The notes under the pieces were generated by a model. It searched no databases and was not told where the DNA came from. It worked only from the letters and a program-made list of their open reading frames with translations. Positions 20,035-29,645 of a DNA stretch of 64,000 nt are shown here, one piece after another. This DNA is from Campylobacter concisus. Lineage in GTDB: Bacteria > Campylobacterota > Campylobacteria > Campylobacterales > Campylobacteraceae. A program made the translations under genes and the position numbers. Numbering within the stretch: position 1 is the first letter of the stretch; the number at the start of each line of letters is the position of its first letter. The stretch lies in the NCBI RefSeq assembly GCF_902460845.1, contig NZ_CABPVS010000004.1, positions 245,776 through 309,775 on the forward strand, written 5' to 3'.

Positions 20035-20514
20035 ATGGATAAGAAGCTAAAAATAATGGTCATCCAAGGCCCAAATATTAACATGCTTGGCGCTAGAGAG
20101 CCAGGAATTTATGGCGTTATGAAGATGGAAGATATCCACTCTCAAATGAAGATCGTTGCCGATCAAAATGACGTTGAGATCGAGTTTTTTCAAAGCAACC
20201 TTGAGGGCGAGCTAGTCGATAAGATCCAAGAGTGCTTGGGCGATGCTGACGGCATCATCATAAACCCAGCCGCTTACACTCACACATCTATAGCTATCCG
20301 TGACGCGCTAAGTGCGGTTGCGCTGCCAGTTATCGAGGTGCATATCAGCAACGTTTATAGAAGAGAAGAGTTCCGCCACAAAAGCCTTATCGCGCCAGTT
20401 GCAGCAGGTCAGATCGTGGGCTTTGGACCAGTCGGCTATCATTTAGCGATGATAGGCATGCTTCAAATTTTTGAACAAATCAAAGCAGTAAGAGCAAATC
20501 AAAAAGCACAATGA
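20035..20514 (+). CDS. aroQ: 3-dehydroquinate dehydratase, type II
   Basis: Third step of the shikimate pathway, trans-elimination of water from 3-dehydroquinate. 159 residues. [19 protein letters not shown] near the N-terminus carries the conserved Asn, Arg and Tyr of the mobile loop; [16 protein letters not shown] holds the structural Asn and catalytic His; [17 protein letters not shown] closes the active site. The dodecamer-forming type II enzyme is unrelated to type I AroD. The stop overlaps the M24 peptidase start by 4 nt. Confidence 0.95.
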   Translation: MDKKLKIMVIQGPNINMLGAREPGIYGVMKMEDIHSQMKIVADQNDVEIEFFQSNLEGELVDKIQECLGDADGIIINPAAYTHTSIAIRDALSAVALPVIEVHISNVYRREEFRHKSLIAPVAAGQIVGFGPVGYHLAMIGMLQIFEQIKAVRANQKAQ

Positions 20515-21536
20515 ATTTCATCTTAAAGGACGAAAACGCCGTATTTTACGAGTGCGGATATAGCTGTGACAATGAGTTTTTGCTATGCGTTGATGGCGTG
20601 AAATACTTTTTCACGGACGCGAGGTATTATTTCGAGGCAAAAAGCTGCGTAAATGCAGGCGTGGTCGTTCTTTTAGCACAGAGAAATTTAATAAGCGAGG
20701 TCAGGGCATTTTTAAGAAAGATAAAGCCAAGTAGCCTCGTTTTTAACCCAGATGAGCTAAGCCTAAGTGAGTTTAATGCGCTTAGCAAGGGTTTTAAGAT
20801 AAATTTCAAGCCAAAGGCAAATTTCTCCAGGCTAAAGAGAATTTGCAAAAGCGAAGATGAGATAAAAATTTTAAAAAAGGCTAGCGAATTTGGAGCTAAA
20901 TGCTTTAATGAATTTGCTAAATTTGTGCGTGAAAATGGCGAAGGGATGAGCGAAAAAGAGCTTCATTTTAACGCCTCGCTTATCTTTAGACAAAAAAACG
21001 AGTTAGGTCTTAGCTTTGATCCGATCGTAGCGATAAACGAAAATGCCGCAAAAGCACACGCGTTGCCTGGAGATAAAATTTTAAAAAAAGGCGATTTGCT
21101 GCTACTTGACGCTGGGGTGAAATTTAAGCGTTACTGCTCTGATCGTACCAGGACTGCTTGCTTTGATGAAAATTTTAACTTCTCAAAGGAGCAAAAATTT
21201 AAAAACGCAAAGATGCAAGAAATTTATGAGATCGTAAAAGAGGCTCAGGCTGCTGCGATAAAGGTCGCAAGAGCTGGAGTTAGGGCGTGCGAGATAGACC
21301 TTGCAGCAAGAAGCGTGATAGCAAGGGCTGGATATGAAAAGGCTTTTTTTCACTCGACAGGACACGGCGTGGGTGTCGATATACACGAGCTTCCAGTCAT
21401 CTCAGCAAGGAGCGAAACGCTCATAAAAGAGGGCATGGTCTTTAGCGTGGAGCCTGGAATTTATCTAGAAAATGAATTTGGCGTGCGTATCGAAGACGTA
21501 GTGGTCGCAAGAGAAGGTGGGTGCGAAATTTTATGA
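20511..21536 (+). CDS. pepQ: M24 family aminopeptidase (Xaa-Pro type)
   Basis: 341 residues with the two-domain layout of proline peptidases. An N-terminal creatinase-like domain (1-115) is followed by the pita-bread metal domain with [19 protein letters not shown] (two Asp ligands), [15 protein letters not shown] (His), and SVEPGIY and VRIEDVV (Glu ligands). It removes residues before proline, or cleaves Xaa-Pro dipeptides; the family alone does not decide between PepP and PepQ function. It overlaps aroQ upstream and folK downstream by 4 nt each. Confidence 0.88.
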   Translation: MNFILKDENAVFYECGYSCDNEFLLCVDGVKYFFTDARYYFEAKSCVNAGVVVLLAQRNLISEVRAFLRKIKPSSLVFNPDELSLSEFNALSKGFKINFKPKANFSRLKRICKSEDEIKILKKASEFGAKCFNEFAKFVRENGEGMSEKELHFNASLIFRQKNELGLSFDPIVAINENAAKAHALPGDKILKKGDLLLLDAGVKFKRYCSDRTRTACFDENFNFSKEQKFKNAKMQEIYEIVKEAQAAAIKVARAGVRACEIDLAARSVIARAGYEKAFFHSTGHGVGVDIHELPVISARSETLIKEGMVFSVEPGIYLENEFGVRIEDVVVAREGGCEIL

Positions 21537-22009
21537 GGCTAGCTGGAGCAAGAAAGATCGTAAAAAGCCGTTTTTGCCCTAGTTTTTTTCATAAAAGAGA
21601 TGAGTTTAAGTATGAGGCGCTAGTTGGCATGGGTGGCAACATCGGCGATAGCGCAAAGAGGTTTGATAAATTTATAAGAGCGATTACAAGTGATAGCAGG
21701 TTTCATGTAGTTGAAGTCTCGCCGATCCTTATAAATGCGGCGTTTGGCTACGAAGCGCAGGATGACTTTAGTAACGCTGTTATAAATTTACAAACATCTA
21801 TGAGCCCTAGAGAAACTCTAAAAATTTTGGGGCACTATGAGAGTAAATTTAAGCGCGTGAGGACATTTAAAAATGCACCACGTACGCTTGATTTGGACAT
21901 TTTGTATTTTAGTAAAAAAGTCTATAAGACGCCGCGCCTTATCGTCCCGCACCCAGGAGCCGATAAGAGGCTTAGCGTGATCGTGCCACTAGGGATTATG
22001 AGAGGTTAA
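21533..22009 (+). CDS. folK: 2-amino-4-hydroxy-6-hydroxymethyldihydropteridine pyrophosphokinase
   Basis: Transfers pyrophosphate from ATP to the pterin in folate synthesis. 158 residues. GMGGNIGDSAKRF is the HPPK loop, and APRTLDLDILYF has the two metal-binding Asp residues. I chose the ATG at 21533, which overlaps the peptidase stop as ATGA like its neighbours, rather than the GTG four codons earlier. The N-terminal 30 residues are a basic extension before the fold. Its place just before flhF is conserved in Campylobacter. Confidence 0.92.
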   Translation: MRLAGARKIVKSRFCPSFFHKRDEFKYEALVGMGGNIGDSAKRFDKFIRAITSDSRFHVVEVSPILINAAFGYEAQDDFSNAVINLQTSMSPRETLKILGHYESKFKRVRTFKNAPRTLDLDILYFSKKVYKTPRLIVPHPGADKRLSVIVPLGIMRG

Positions 22010-22019
22010 AAGGATATAA

Positions 22020-23378
22020 ATGGCTACAAAATTTCATACTTTTACAGGCGAGAGTACCATCGAGGCTTTGAAAAAGGCTCAAGAAGCGTGCGGCGAGAAG
22101 GCCATACTCGTCACTACAAAACAAATTCAAGCCAAAACGATAAATAAAAAACCGATTTATGAAATTTTAGTAAGCGTCGAAGAAGACGACGTAAAGCAGC
22201 CTCCAAAACCAAATACAAAAGCTATAAACTATGAAAATGCCTACTCTAAATTTAATAAAAACTATGAGCCTGCTAAGCCAAAATTTGAGATAAAAGAGGA
22301 GCCTGCTAAATTTGAGGCAAAGACAACCTCGCCTGAGCCTTATGACCCAAATGAGAGCGTGCTTTTAAATATCTCAGACGTCGCAAAAGAGATAAGTGCG
22401 ATCGCAAATGTCGATATGAACGAGATCAAAGAGCCAAACACAAATGGCATGAATAAAAAAATAGACGACGTAGCCAAACAAGTAAGCGTGCTAAGCGAGA
22501 AAATAGGGCTCATAACTGACATGATCTGGGACGAAAAAGCACCAAATCGCAACAATCTCTCGATCCCACCAGAGTTTGCTAGCATCTACAAGCTCGCAAA
22601 ACAAAGCGGCATGAAAGATGAGCATTTAGAGGCTATCATGCAAACGACGCTTGAAAATTTGCCAGTCTCAATGAAGAGCAATCCAACTGCTGTAAAGAGA
22701 TATTTCTACTCGCTTTTGCGAAATATGCTACCTTGCAGAAAAGAGCCAAGTGATAAAAAACAACGTATCATGATGCTAGTTGGTCCAACTGGAGTTGGTA
22801 AGACTACGACTCTTGCAAAGCTAGCGGCTCGTTTTGCTTACGGCAATGAAAAGCGCTATAAAACAGGTATCATCACGCTTGATACATATCGTATCGGAGC
22901 GGTTGAGCAGTTATTTCAATATGCTAAAATGATGAAGTTGCCTATTCTCGATGTTATCGAGATAGATGACTTTCAAAATGCTATAAAGCAGCTTAATTAT
23001 TGTGATGTGATACTTATTGATACGACTGGAAATTCGCAGTATGACAAAGAAAAGCTTGAAAGGCTTGATAAATTTTTAAAGCATAGCGGCGCAAAGATCG
23101 ATGTAAATTTGGTCCTTTCGGCTGGCTCAAAGGTTGAAGATCTAATAGAAATTTATAATGGATTTTCATTTTTGGATATTGACACGCTGATAATCACAAA
23201 ATTTGATGAGACAAAAATTTTTGGCAACGTCTTTTCGCTGATATATGAGACAAATACGCCGGTTAGCTACTTTAGCGTGGGCCAAGAGGTGCCTGATGAT
23301 CTTGTGGAGGCAAAGAGCGAATTTTTAGTAGAGTGCGTGTTTGACGGCTTTACAAGGCAAAAGGCTAACGATGAATAA
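22020..23378 (+). CDS. flhF: Flagellar biosynthesis GTPase FlhF
   Basis: 452 residues: an N-terminal B domain (MATKFHTFTGESTIEALKKA), a disordered middle rich in Lys, Glu and Pro, then the SRP-type NG domain with G1 GPTGVGKTTT near 255-264, LDTYRIGAVEQL, DTTG in place of DTAG, and the G4 TKFDE block near the C-terminus. It places and activates the polar flagellum and, in Campylobacter, feeds into sigma54/FlgSR control of flagellar genes. It overlaps flhG by 8 nt; the pair acts together, FlhG stimulating the FlhF GTPase. Confidence 0.95.
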   Translation: MATKFHTFTGESTIEALKKAQEACGEKAILVTTKQIQAKTINKKPIYEILVSVEEDDVKQPPKPNTKAINYENAYSKFNKNYEPAKPKFEIKEEPAKFEAKTTSPEPYDPNESVLLNISDVAKEISAIANVDMNEIKEPNTNGMNKKIDDVAKQVSVLSEKIGLITDMIWDEKAPNRNNLSIPPEFASIYKLAKQSGMKDEHLEAIMQTTLENLPVSMKSNPTAVKRYFYSLLRNMLPCRKEPSDKKQRIMMLVGPTGVGKTTTLAKLAARFAYGNEKRYKTGIITLDTYRIGAVEQLFQYAKMMKLPILDVIEIDDFQNAIKQLNYCDVILIDTTGNSQYDKEKLERLDKFLKHSGAKIDVNLVLSAGSKVEDLIEIYNGFSFLDIDTLIITKFDETKIFGNVFSLIYETNTPVSYFSVGQEVPDDLVEAKSEFLVECVFDGFTRQKANDE

Positions 23379-24237
23379 CCAAGCGCAAAAACTACAAAAT
23401 TTAGTCCAGTCTCAAAGCAAGAGTAAAAATACGCATTTTATTGCGATAACTAGCGGTAAAGGCGGTGTTGGTAAGAGTACGATAAGTGCAAATTTAGCAA
23501 ATGTCTTATCAAAAAATGGCTACAAAGTAGGGCTATTTGACGCTGATATCGGCCTTGCAAACCTTGACGTCATCTTAAATGTAAAAATGGGTAAAAATTT
23601 ACTTCACGTGCTAAAAGGCGAGTGCAGCCTAAAAGATATCTTGATACCTATAAATAAAAATTTGATCCTCATCCCTGGCGAAAGCGGCGATGAAATTTTG
23701 AAATTTAACAATCAATTTTTATTTGAGAGGTTTTTAGATGAGGCGAGAGAGCTTGATGAGCTTGATTTTTTGATCATCGATACTGGAGCTGGCATAGGTG
23801 GTAGCACGCAGCTATTTTTAGAGGCAGCTGATGAGGTCGTGGTGGTGACTGTGCCTGATCCTGCGGCGATAACTGATGCATACGCTGTCATAAAGATCGT
23901 CTCAAGGTTTAAAAATAGCGAGCTTTTGCTTTTAAATATGGTAAAAAATGAAGCAGAAGCGACTAGAATTTATGAAAATATCAAACGCGTTGCTAATGCA
24001 AATATCGGGCCTAGCTTAAATTTAGAGCTTATAGGATTTGTGACTTCTGATAAGAATGTTTCAAGAAGTATAAAACAACGAACGCTTTTTACAGACGACG
24101 CTGCTTATGCTGAGCCTAGCGCTCAGATAAAACAGATAGCTTCGAATTTACTTTATAGGTTGGAACGAAAAGTGCTTAACGATGAGCAAAGCAGGAGCTT
24201 TGGGGGCTTCTTTAAGCGTTTGATAGAACAATTTTGA
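23371..24237 (+). CDS. flhG: Flagellar number regulator FlhG (MinD-like ATPase)
   Basis: 288 residues. The deviant Walker A SGKGGVGKST lies at residues 28-37, FDADIGLANLDV follows, and LIIDTGAGI forms Walker B. The first 20 residues (MNNQAQKLQNLVQ) are the FlhF-activating helix with its conserved Gln. The start is the ATG at 23371 inside the last codons of flhF; an upstream in-frame start ten codons earlier would add a segment unlike the family. FlhG restricts flagellar number and, in Campylobacter, also influences division placement. Confidence 0.94.
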   Translation: MNNQAQKLQNLVQSQSKSKNTHFIAITSGKGGVGKSTISANLANVLSKNGYKVGLFDADIGLANLDVILNVKMGKNLLHVLKGECSLKDILIPINKNLILIPGESGDEILKFNNQFLFERFLDEARELDELDFLIIDTGAGIGGSTQLFLEAADEVVVVTVPDPAAITDAYAVIKIVSRFKNSELLLLNMVKNEAEATRIYENIKRVANANIGPSLNLELIGFVTSDKNVSRSIKQRTLFTDDAAYAEPSAQIKQIASNLLYRLERKVLNDEQSRSFGGFFKRLIEQF

Positions 24238-24250
24238 TGGAGATTGAGCT

Positions 24251-24595
24251 TTGCGTGCAGAAAATTTTATAGCATTTTTTACGGTTTGTGGTTTTTTTGT
24301 AGGTATAGTTTTTACCTTGTTAAAGGTGAGTGAGCCTATCGAAATGCTAGTTTATACACTAGTTATTACTTTGTTTTTTTATCTTATAATTCACATTGTT
24401 ATCATGAACTACATCGATGTGAAAAGGGCTTTAACTAAAATTTTTGACAAACAAAAACACGAAGAGATCGCGGACTATCTCATCTCTGAGCTAAATACTA
24501 GAGAAAAGCGTATGGAAAATATAATGGTAAAAATGACTGCTGAAAATTTTGATTCTGGTAAACGAAATGCACGAGTTAAAGCAAAAGCAGCTTAA
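24251..24595 (+). CDS. Small membrane protein of the flhF-fliA operon
   Basis: 114 residues with two hydrophobic segments, about residues 7-27 (IAFFTVCGFFVGIVFTLL) and 32-52 (MLVYTLVITLFFYLIIHIVI), and a charged cytoplasmic C-terminus. C. jejuni has a small membrane protein in the same place between flhG and fliA, so it is positionally conserved; its role is unknown. The start is TTG, with GGAGATT upstream. The end overlaps fliA. Confidence 0.75.
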   Translation: MRAENFIAFFTVCGFFVGIVFTLLKVSEPIEMLVYTLVITLFFYLIIHIVIMNYIDVKRALTKIFDKQKHEEIADYLISELNTREKRMENIMVKMTAENFDSGKRNARVKAKAA

Positions 24596-25271
24596 CGCTT
24601 ATAAAAATACGATAAAAAAGGAACAAGACGAAATCGTCTTAAAATACATGCCAGCACTGCGTGCTATGGCGTTTAGACTTAAAGAGAGGTTGCCATCAAG
24701 CATAGATACAAATGACCTGATAAGCATTGGTGTTGAAGAGATGATAAAACTTAGCAGGAAGTATGACAAGGAGCAAAATGACTCTTTTTGGGGTTATGGC
24801 AAAAAGAGAATTTATGGCTCCATGCTTGATTATCTAAGGACGCTTGATGTTGTTAGCAGAAGCGATAGAAAGCTAGTAAAGAGCATAAATAGTGAGATAG
24901 ATAACTATTTTAATGAATTTGAAGAAGAGCCAAGCGATGAGTATTTGGCCGAAAAGCTTAATGAAGATATTGAGAAGATAAGAGAGGCAAGAGGTGTTAG
25001 CGGTATCATTACTATCTTACCAATAGACGAGCAAATGGAGCTAATTGGTCAAAATGATGTCGAGAAAAGCATTGAGAGAGAGGATCTCATTTTAAAAATA
25101 GAAGAAGCTTTAAAAGATTTTGACGAAAGAGATCAGATGTTGGTTCAGCTTTATTATTATGAAGAGCTAAATTTAAAAGAGATAAGCCAGATCATGAATA
25201 TTAGCGAGAGTAGAATTTCACAAATTCATAAACGTTTGCTTGATCGTATTAGGCGTAGCTTGGGGGTTTAA
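24567..25271 (+). CDS. fliA: Flagellar sigma factor sigma28
   Basis: 234 residues from the ATG at 24567. Region 2 is IDTNDLISIGVEEMIKL with the RIYGSMLDYLRTLDVVSRS segment typical of FliA. Region 4 is ERDQMLVQLYYYEELNLKEISQIMNISESRISQIHKRLL, an HTH for the -35. It transcribes late flagellar genes such as flaA and is held by FlgM. I prefer the ATG to a TTG six codons earlier. It lies between a small membrane protein and fliM, overlapping both. Confidence 0.94.
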   Translation: MHELKQKQLNAYKNTIKKEQDEIVLKYMPALRAMAFRLKERLPSSIDTNDLISIGVEEMIKLSRKYDKEQNDSFWGYGKKRIYGSMLDYLRTLDVVSRSDRKLVKSINSEIDNYFNEFEEEPSDEYLAEKLNEDIEKIREARGVSGIITILPIDEQMELIGQNDVEKSIEREDLILKIEEALKDFDERDQMLVQLYYYEELNLKEISQIMNISESRISQIHKRLLDRIRRSLGV

Positions 25272-26374
25272 TGGCTGATATTTTAAGTCAAGAAGAGATA
25301 GACGCGCTACTTGAAGTTGTTGATGAAGACGGCGATACGAGTAATATCGAGGTCGAAGAGAGATCGCAAGGCGAACAAAAACAGATTATTATTTATGATT
25401 TTAAGCGTCCAAACCGCGTTAGTAAAGAGCAACTCCGTGCGATAAAAGGCATCCATGATAAGCTTGCTAGAAATTTGGCTAGTCAAATTTCTAGTGTGAT
25501 GAGAAGTATTGTCGAGATCAGACTTCACAGTGTTGATCAGATGACTTATGGCGAATTTTTGATGAGTTTGCCAAGCCCAACGAGCTTTAACGTCTTTTCT
25601 ATAAAACCGCTTGATGGAAACTGTGTTTTGGAGATAAATCCAAGCATTGCCTTTCCGATGATAGATCGTTTGCTTGGCGGAACTGGTGAAAATTTTGAGG
25701 CAAATAGAGAACTAACCGACATTGAAGTAAATTTGCTTGATGCGGTACTTAGAATGATCATGCAGCGTCTTAAAGAGAGCTGGTCGATGATAACTGATAT
25801 GTACCCAAATGTGGAAGCTAAGGAGAGCAGTCCAAATGTCGTACAGATCGTCTCTCAAAATGAGATCGTCATCATGGTCGTTATGGAGATCATAGTTGGT
25901 GGCTCAAGCGGTATGATAAATTTATGCTATCCAGTCATCTATCTTGAACCGATACTCTCACGCCTTGCAAACAGGGACATTATGCTTGGTGAAACGAGTG
26001 CAAAAAAAAGTAGAAACAAAGAGCTAAAAACACTTATCGGACGAGCAGAAATTTTATATGAAGCCATACTTGGCAAATCGATCATCAGCGTAAATGAGTT
26101 TTTAAATTTAAAAGAAGGCGATATTTTAAGGCTTGATAGAGGAGCTGATGATAAGGCGATCGTTTGTATCGATAAAAAAGAAGTTTTCTTAGCTGAAGTT
26201 GGGCTTCATAGATTTAGAAAATCTATAAGGATTGAGCAGTTAATACGCTCTGATAAAGATGAGATCAAAAATATCTTAGAAAAATACGAAGAAGAGCGAA
26301 AAGCAAAGCTGATGGCGTATGAAGCTAATGAGCGCAAAATGGAAGAAGAAGAGGACGATGAAAATGATGAATGA
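25271..26374 (+). CDS. fliM: Flagellar motor switch protein FliM
   Basis: 367 residues. The N-terminal CheY-P-binding peptide LSQEEIDALLEVV is followed by the CheC-like middle domain (GTGENFEANRELTDIEVNLLDAVLRMIM) and a C-terminal SpoA domain, ending in a highly acidic tail. It forms the C-ring with FliG and FliY/FliN and sets rotation direction. The ATG overlaps the fliA stop by one base, and its last codons overlap the fliY start. Confidence 0.95.
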   Translation: MADILSQEEIDALLEVVDEDGDTSNIEVEERSQGEQKQIIIYDFKRPNRVSKEQLRAIKGIHDKLARNLASQISSVMRSIVEIRLHSVDQMTYGEFLMSLPSPTSFNVFSIKPLDGNCVLEINPSIAFPMIDRLLGGTGENFEANRELTDIEVNLLDAVLRMIMQRLKESWSMITDMYPNVEAKESSPNVVQIVSQNEIVIMVVMEIIVGGSSGMINLCYPVIYLEPILSRLANRDIMLGETSAKKSRNKELKTLIGRAEILYEAILGKSIISVNEFLNLKEGDILRLDRGADDKAIVCIDKKEVFLAEVGLHRFRKSIRIEQLIRSDKDEIKNILEKYEEERKAKLMAYEANERKMEEEEDDENDE

Positions 26375-27212
26375 TTTTTTTAATATATTTTCTAACGAAT
26401 TAAAAGCTACTATCGAAGGACTTACGGGCAGAGCTCCAGAGGTTGGTGAAAGAAATGAATTTGATGCACCAACGCAAAATGGCATAAAACCGCCTGTAGT
26501 GATGGCCAATATCTCTTTAAGTGGCGATATCAATGCTAAAACAGAGATAGTATGCACTCCGGTTTTAATAAGTGCCATTAGCGAATGGATGATGGGCGAA
26601 GAGGAAATTTCAAAGAATGAAAATTTAGGCAGTGATGAGCTTGACGCCGCAAAAGAGATATTTTCAAACCTTTTTAGTGCTTTTAGTACATCCTTGGGTG
26701 CTCAAAAGGGCATGCCAAAGATAAATTTTGAAGTAATAAATGTAAATTTTTTAGATGAAAATTCTTCGCTTGATTTTAGTGTTTATGAAAAGTTATTTTT
26801 ATTTAATGTCAAAATCGAAGATCTAAGTGAGCATATCGGTTTTGCTTGCGATCATTCGCTGATGAAATTTTTTGAGCCAACAAAGACCGAAGCACCAGCT
26901 GCACCAGCAAGCACTCCTCACGTAGCTAAGGGCGATTTTAGCGCTGAAGAGATGAGAAATATCGGCCTTATAATGGATGTTAGGCTGCCTATTCGTGTTC
27001 GTATCGGCTCAAAAAGAATGCTCTTAAAAGATGTGCTTACCATGGATATTGGCTCAGTTATCGAGTTAAATCAATTAGCAAATGATCCGCTTGAAATTTT
27101 GATCGGCGATAAGGTAATAGCTCTTGGCGAAGTTGTCATAATCGATGGAAACTTTGGCATCCAGATCACTCAGATAGGCTCAAAACGCGAGAGGCTTCAA
27201 CAGTTAAAATAA
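26364..27212 (+). CDS. fliY: Flagellar motor switch protein FliY/FliN
   Basis: 282 residues: a CheC-like N-terminal and middle part, then a C-terminal SpoA/FliN domain (VRLPIRVRIGSKRMLLKDVLTMDIGSVIEL, then NDPLEILIGDKVIALGEVVIIDGNFGI). This matches the Campylobacter FliY arrangement. The start is MMNDFFNIF inside the last codons of fliM; the second Met is equally likely, and the longer upstream extension is basic and unlike the family. The LOG gene follows with a one-base overlap. Confidence 0.92.
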   Translation: MMNDFFNIFSNELKATIEGLTGRAPEVGERNEFDAPTQNGIKPPVVMANISLSGDINAKTEIVCTPVLISAISEWMMGEEEISKNENLGSDELDAAKEIFSNLFSAFSTSLGAQKGMPKINFEVINVNFLDENSSLDFSVYEKLFLFNVKIEDLSEHIGFACDHSLMKFFEPTKTEAPAAPASTPHVAKGDFSAEEMRNIGLIMDVRLPIRVRIGSKRMLLKDVLTMDIGSVIELNQLANDPLEILIGDKVIALGEVVIIDGNFGIQITQIGSKRERLQQLK

Positions 27213-27805
27213 TGAATAATGAATTAGTTAGTGATCTTTTAAATTTTCCAAACGTCTTAAAATATAAAAATAAAAATGTTACCTTCTTTGGCTCGGCTAG
27301 ATTTGATGAAGAAAATTTCTACTGCAAAAAGGCTTATGAACTAGCTTATAAGCTAAACGAGCTGGGATATGCCATCTTAACTGGTGGCGGGGACGGCATA
27401 ATGAGAGCTGCAAACAAGGGCGCGTTTGATAGTGCAAAATCGCCAAGCATAGCCCTAAATGTGAGGCTTCCGTTTGAACAAAATACAAATCCTTACGTTA
27501 CGGCAAAATATCTTTTTTCAAATTTAAGCCCAAGAAAATTTGCACTTACCGATCGCTCAGTCGCATTTGTCGTCTTTCCTGGTGGCTTTGGCACTCTTGA
27601 TGAACTTTTTGAAATTTTAGTACTTGCTCAAGTTGGTAGTAAAAAAGTAAAAATTTTTCTTTTTGGGAGTGAATTTTGGCAAGGGCTTGATGAGTTTATA
27701 AAAAATACGCTAGTTAGCCAAAAAACAATAAAAAAAGAAGATATAAATTTATACAAAATCACCGATGATTTAGAGCTTATTGCAAACGAAATTTTGGCTA
27801 TTTAA
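27212..27805 (+). CDS. LOG family protein
   Basis: 197 residues. The PGGFGTLDELFE motif (near 127-138) and the earlier GGGDGIMRAANKGA block define the lysine-decarboxylase-like LOG family, which includes cytokinin riboside 5'-monophosphate phosphoribohydrolases and bacterial nucleotide 5'-monophosphate nucleosidases (PpnN). It probably splits a purine monophosphate into base and ribose 5-phosphate; the true substrate is unknown. It lies at the end of the flagellar operon by a one-base overlap, probably a passenger there. Confidence 0.85.
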   Translation: MNNELVSDLLNFPNVLKYKNKNVTFFGSARFDEENFYCKKAYELAYKLNELGYAILTGGGDGIMRAANKGAFDSAKSPSIALNVRLPFEQNTNPYVTAKYLFSNLSPRKFALTDRSVAFVVFPGGFGTLDELFEILVLAQVGSKKVKIFLFGSEFWQGLDEFIKNTLVSQKTIKKEDINLYKITDDLELIANEILAI

Positions 27806-27853
27806 AAATAAGATATAAAATATCCCCTTTTAAATTTCAAAGAGGTAAAAAAT

Positions 27854-28876
27854 ATGAAAATAATGGTCGCAATGAGCGGTGGTGTAGATAGCACTATGAC
27901 GGCTAAATTTCTACAAGAAGCTGGTCATGAAGTGCAAGGTTGCTATATGATGCTACATCAAAAGCCAGGATATCACGAAGAAAATATCAGAAAAGTAAAA
28001 AAAGTAGGCGAGTATCTTGGCATAAAGGTGCATATTTTGGATCTGCAGGATAAATTTAACGAGTTTGTCTATGATCCTTTTGTGAAGCTCTATAAAGAGG
28101 GCAAGACGCCAAATCCTTGTGCTTTGTGCAATAAATTTATAAAACTGGGTGCGTTGCTTGATTTTGCAAAGGCAAATGGCTGTGAGAAGCTTGCTACTGG
28201 GCATTATGTGCAAGTTATTGATGGATTTATCACATGTGCAAAAGATCCTAGCAAGGATCAAAGCTACTTTTTAGCTCAAGTGCCAAAAGAGATATTAAAA
28301 GATGTTATTTTCCCGCTTGGGGATAAATTTAAAAAAGATATAAAAGAGCTTGCAAGAAGTGTAAAAGTGCTTGAAGAATTTGCTACGCAGGCAGAAAGTA
28401 GTGAAATTTGCTTTGTGGAAGATACTTATATCGAAGTTTTAAATAAGCATTACAATACAAATTTGCCAGGAAACGTAGTTGATAAAGACGGCAAAATAAT
28501 CGGCCGCCACCAAGGCTATATGCACTATACTATCGGTAAGCGCCGTGGTTTTGAGGTTTTTGGCGCCCATGAGCCACATTTTGTTATAAAGATAAATGCC
28601 GATAAAAACGAGATCGTTGTAGGAACAAAAGATGATTTGGCTCAAAAAGTAGTCGAGCTTGAAAACGTAAATTTGTTTATAGATAAAGATAAATTTGAGT
28701 GCGAAACTAAGATAAGATATAGAAGCCCTAAACTTGATGCTTTTGTTGAGGTTGATAAAGAGAATAAAACAGCAAAACTAACGCTAAATCAAAATGCACT
28801 TGGTGTGGCACAAGGCCAGCTTTGTGTTATGTATGATGGCGATAAGGTTATTGCAAGTGGATTTATAAAAGGCTAG
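27854..28876 (+). CDS. mnmA: tRNA-specific 2-thiouridylase MnmA
   Basis: Puts the 2-thio group on U34 of tRNA-Lys, Glu and Gln. 340 residues. The PP-loop SGGVDS is at residues 8-13. The catalytic cysteine pair is in NPCALCN (about 88-91) and SSEICFVED (about 186). DQSYFLAQV and IGKRRGFEV are further family blocks. A hairpin terminator overlaps the stop codon. Confidence 0.95.
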   Translation: MKIMVAMSGGVDSTMTAKFLQEAGHEVQGCYMMLHQKPGYHEENIRKVKKVGEYLGIKVHILDLQDKFNEFVYDPFVKLYKEGKTPNPCALCNKFIKLGALLDFAKANGCEKLATGHYVQVIDGFITCAKDPSKDQSYFLAQVPKEILKDVIFPLGDKFKKDIKELARSVKVLEEFATQAESSEICFVEDTYIEVLNKHYNTNLPGNVVDKDGKIIGRHQGYMHYTIGKRRGFEVFGAHEPHFVIKINADKNEIVVGTKDDLAQKVVELENVNLFIDKDKFECETKIRYRSPKLDAFVEVDKENKTAKLTLNQNALGVAQGQLCVMYDGDKVIASGFIKG

Positions 28877-28888
28877 TTTTAGCCTTTT
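28867..28888 (+). terminator. Terminator after mnmA
   Basis: AAAAGGCTA (28867-28875), loop GTTT, then TAGCCTTTT (28880-28888): a 9-bp stem ending in a T-run. The stem includes the last codons of mnmA. Confidence 0.75.
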
Positions 28889-28940
28889 ATAAAAATTTAT
28901 TGGACCCTGTACGATTTTTTATAAATTAAGCTAAAATTTA

Positions 28941-28969
28941 TTGACAAAACATATCTTTTCGTCTATAAT
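28941..28969 (+). promoter_or_regulatory. Sigma70 promoter of tRNA-Asn
   Basis: TTGACA, a 17-bp spacer and TATAAT: both consensus hexamers at the ideal distance, with the tRNA starting 20 bp after the -10. The strongest promoter match seen in the window. Confidence 0.85.
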
Positions 28970-28988
28970 ACGAGCTCTTTTCAAGTGT

Positions 28989-29064
<76 letters not shown>

Positions 29065-29390
29065 TCTTCTTCAAAAATCATTTTAAAATCCCGATTTTAA
29101 CGATATTTCAAAAACTTTAAGTTTTCTTGTTTTTTGTATTTTTCCCCTTTATTTCCCCTCAGTTTTATTTAATATTTTAAAATTTTCTATTTTGCTCTAA
29201 TGTGTTTTTATGTATATTATTTTTTGTTTTTAAAGAGTTGTAGATAAAAAACATAAAATGTTTTTACTCTAATTCACTACAAATTGCTCTAAAGAGCTAT
29301 ATTTTATAAAGAATTTCTAAAAATACCTCATTCTGTAATGAAAAAATATCCCAATTAGTATAATTAATAGTAAAAGCAAAAAGGATTTTT
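29065..29390. other. Left-end leader of the element
   Basis: AT-rich, no gene. It resembles the stretch after the second att copy (53733 onward; shared blocks CCCGATTTTA, CGATATTTCA and CTTTAAGTTTTCTT). It contains a TTTCCCC-rich inner repeat (29136-29160) and a TATAAT (29359-29364) 27 bp before the HTH gene, whose ribosome binding site is AAAAAGGATTT. Confidence 0.6.
29136..29160. repeat. Inner direct repeat, left copy
   Basis: 25 bp identical to 53560-53584, each copy with two TTTCCCC units 10-11 bp apart. It is placed like an integrase arm-type binding site. Confidence 0.75.
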
Positions 29391-29645
29391 ATGCTTGATA
29401 GTAATGAGTTTTTAAATACAGTACTACAAAGTCTAGAAAGACAGTTTCCATCTGTGCAAGCTCTAGATCGGAAGCAAACAGCCAAGGCGATTGGAATCGG
29501 ACTTTCAACATTAGACTTACGCATTAAAGATGGCAGGAATTTGCCTAGATATATAAAAATAGGTGATGCTAAAAATTCAAGGATAGTTTTTCCTTTGCTT
29601 TCAATAGCTGAATTTTTAACAAATCAAAGGCAAAAGGTTCTATGA
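29391..29645 (+). CDS. Small HTH protein, probable excisionase/AlpA-like
   Basis: 84 residues. The core at about 25-60 (DRKQTAKAIGIGLSTLDLRI, then DGRNLPRYIKIGDAKNSR) is a winged-helix/MerR-like DNA-binding fold of the excisionase/AlpA type. A clear homologue lies at the same place in the second element (54067). It sits first behind a TATAAT and overlaps the MbeC-like start by 4 nt, so it probably controls the mob operon or excision. The exact role is inferred. Confidence 0.75.
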   Translation: MLDSNEFLNTVLQSLERQFPSVQALDRKQTAKAIGIGLSTLDLRIKDGRNLPRYIKIGDAKNSRIVFPLLSIAEFLTNQRQKVL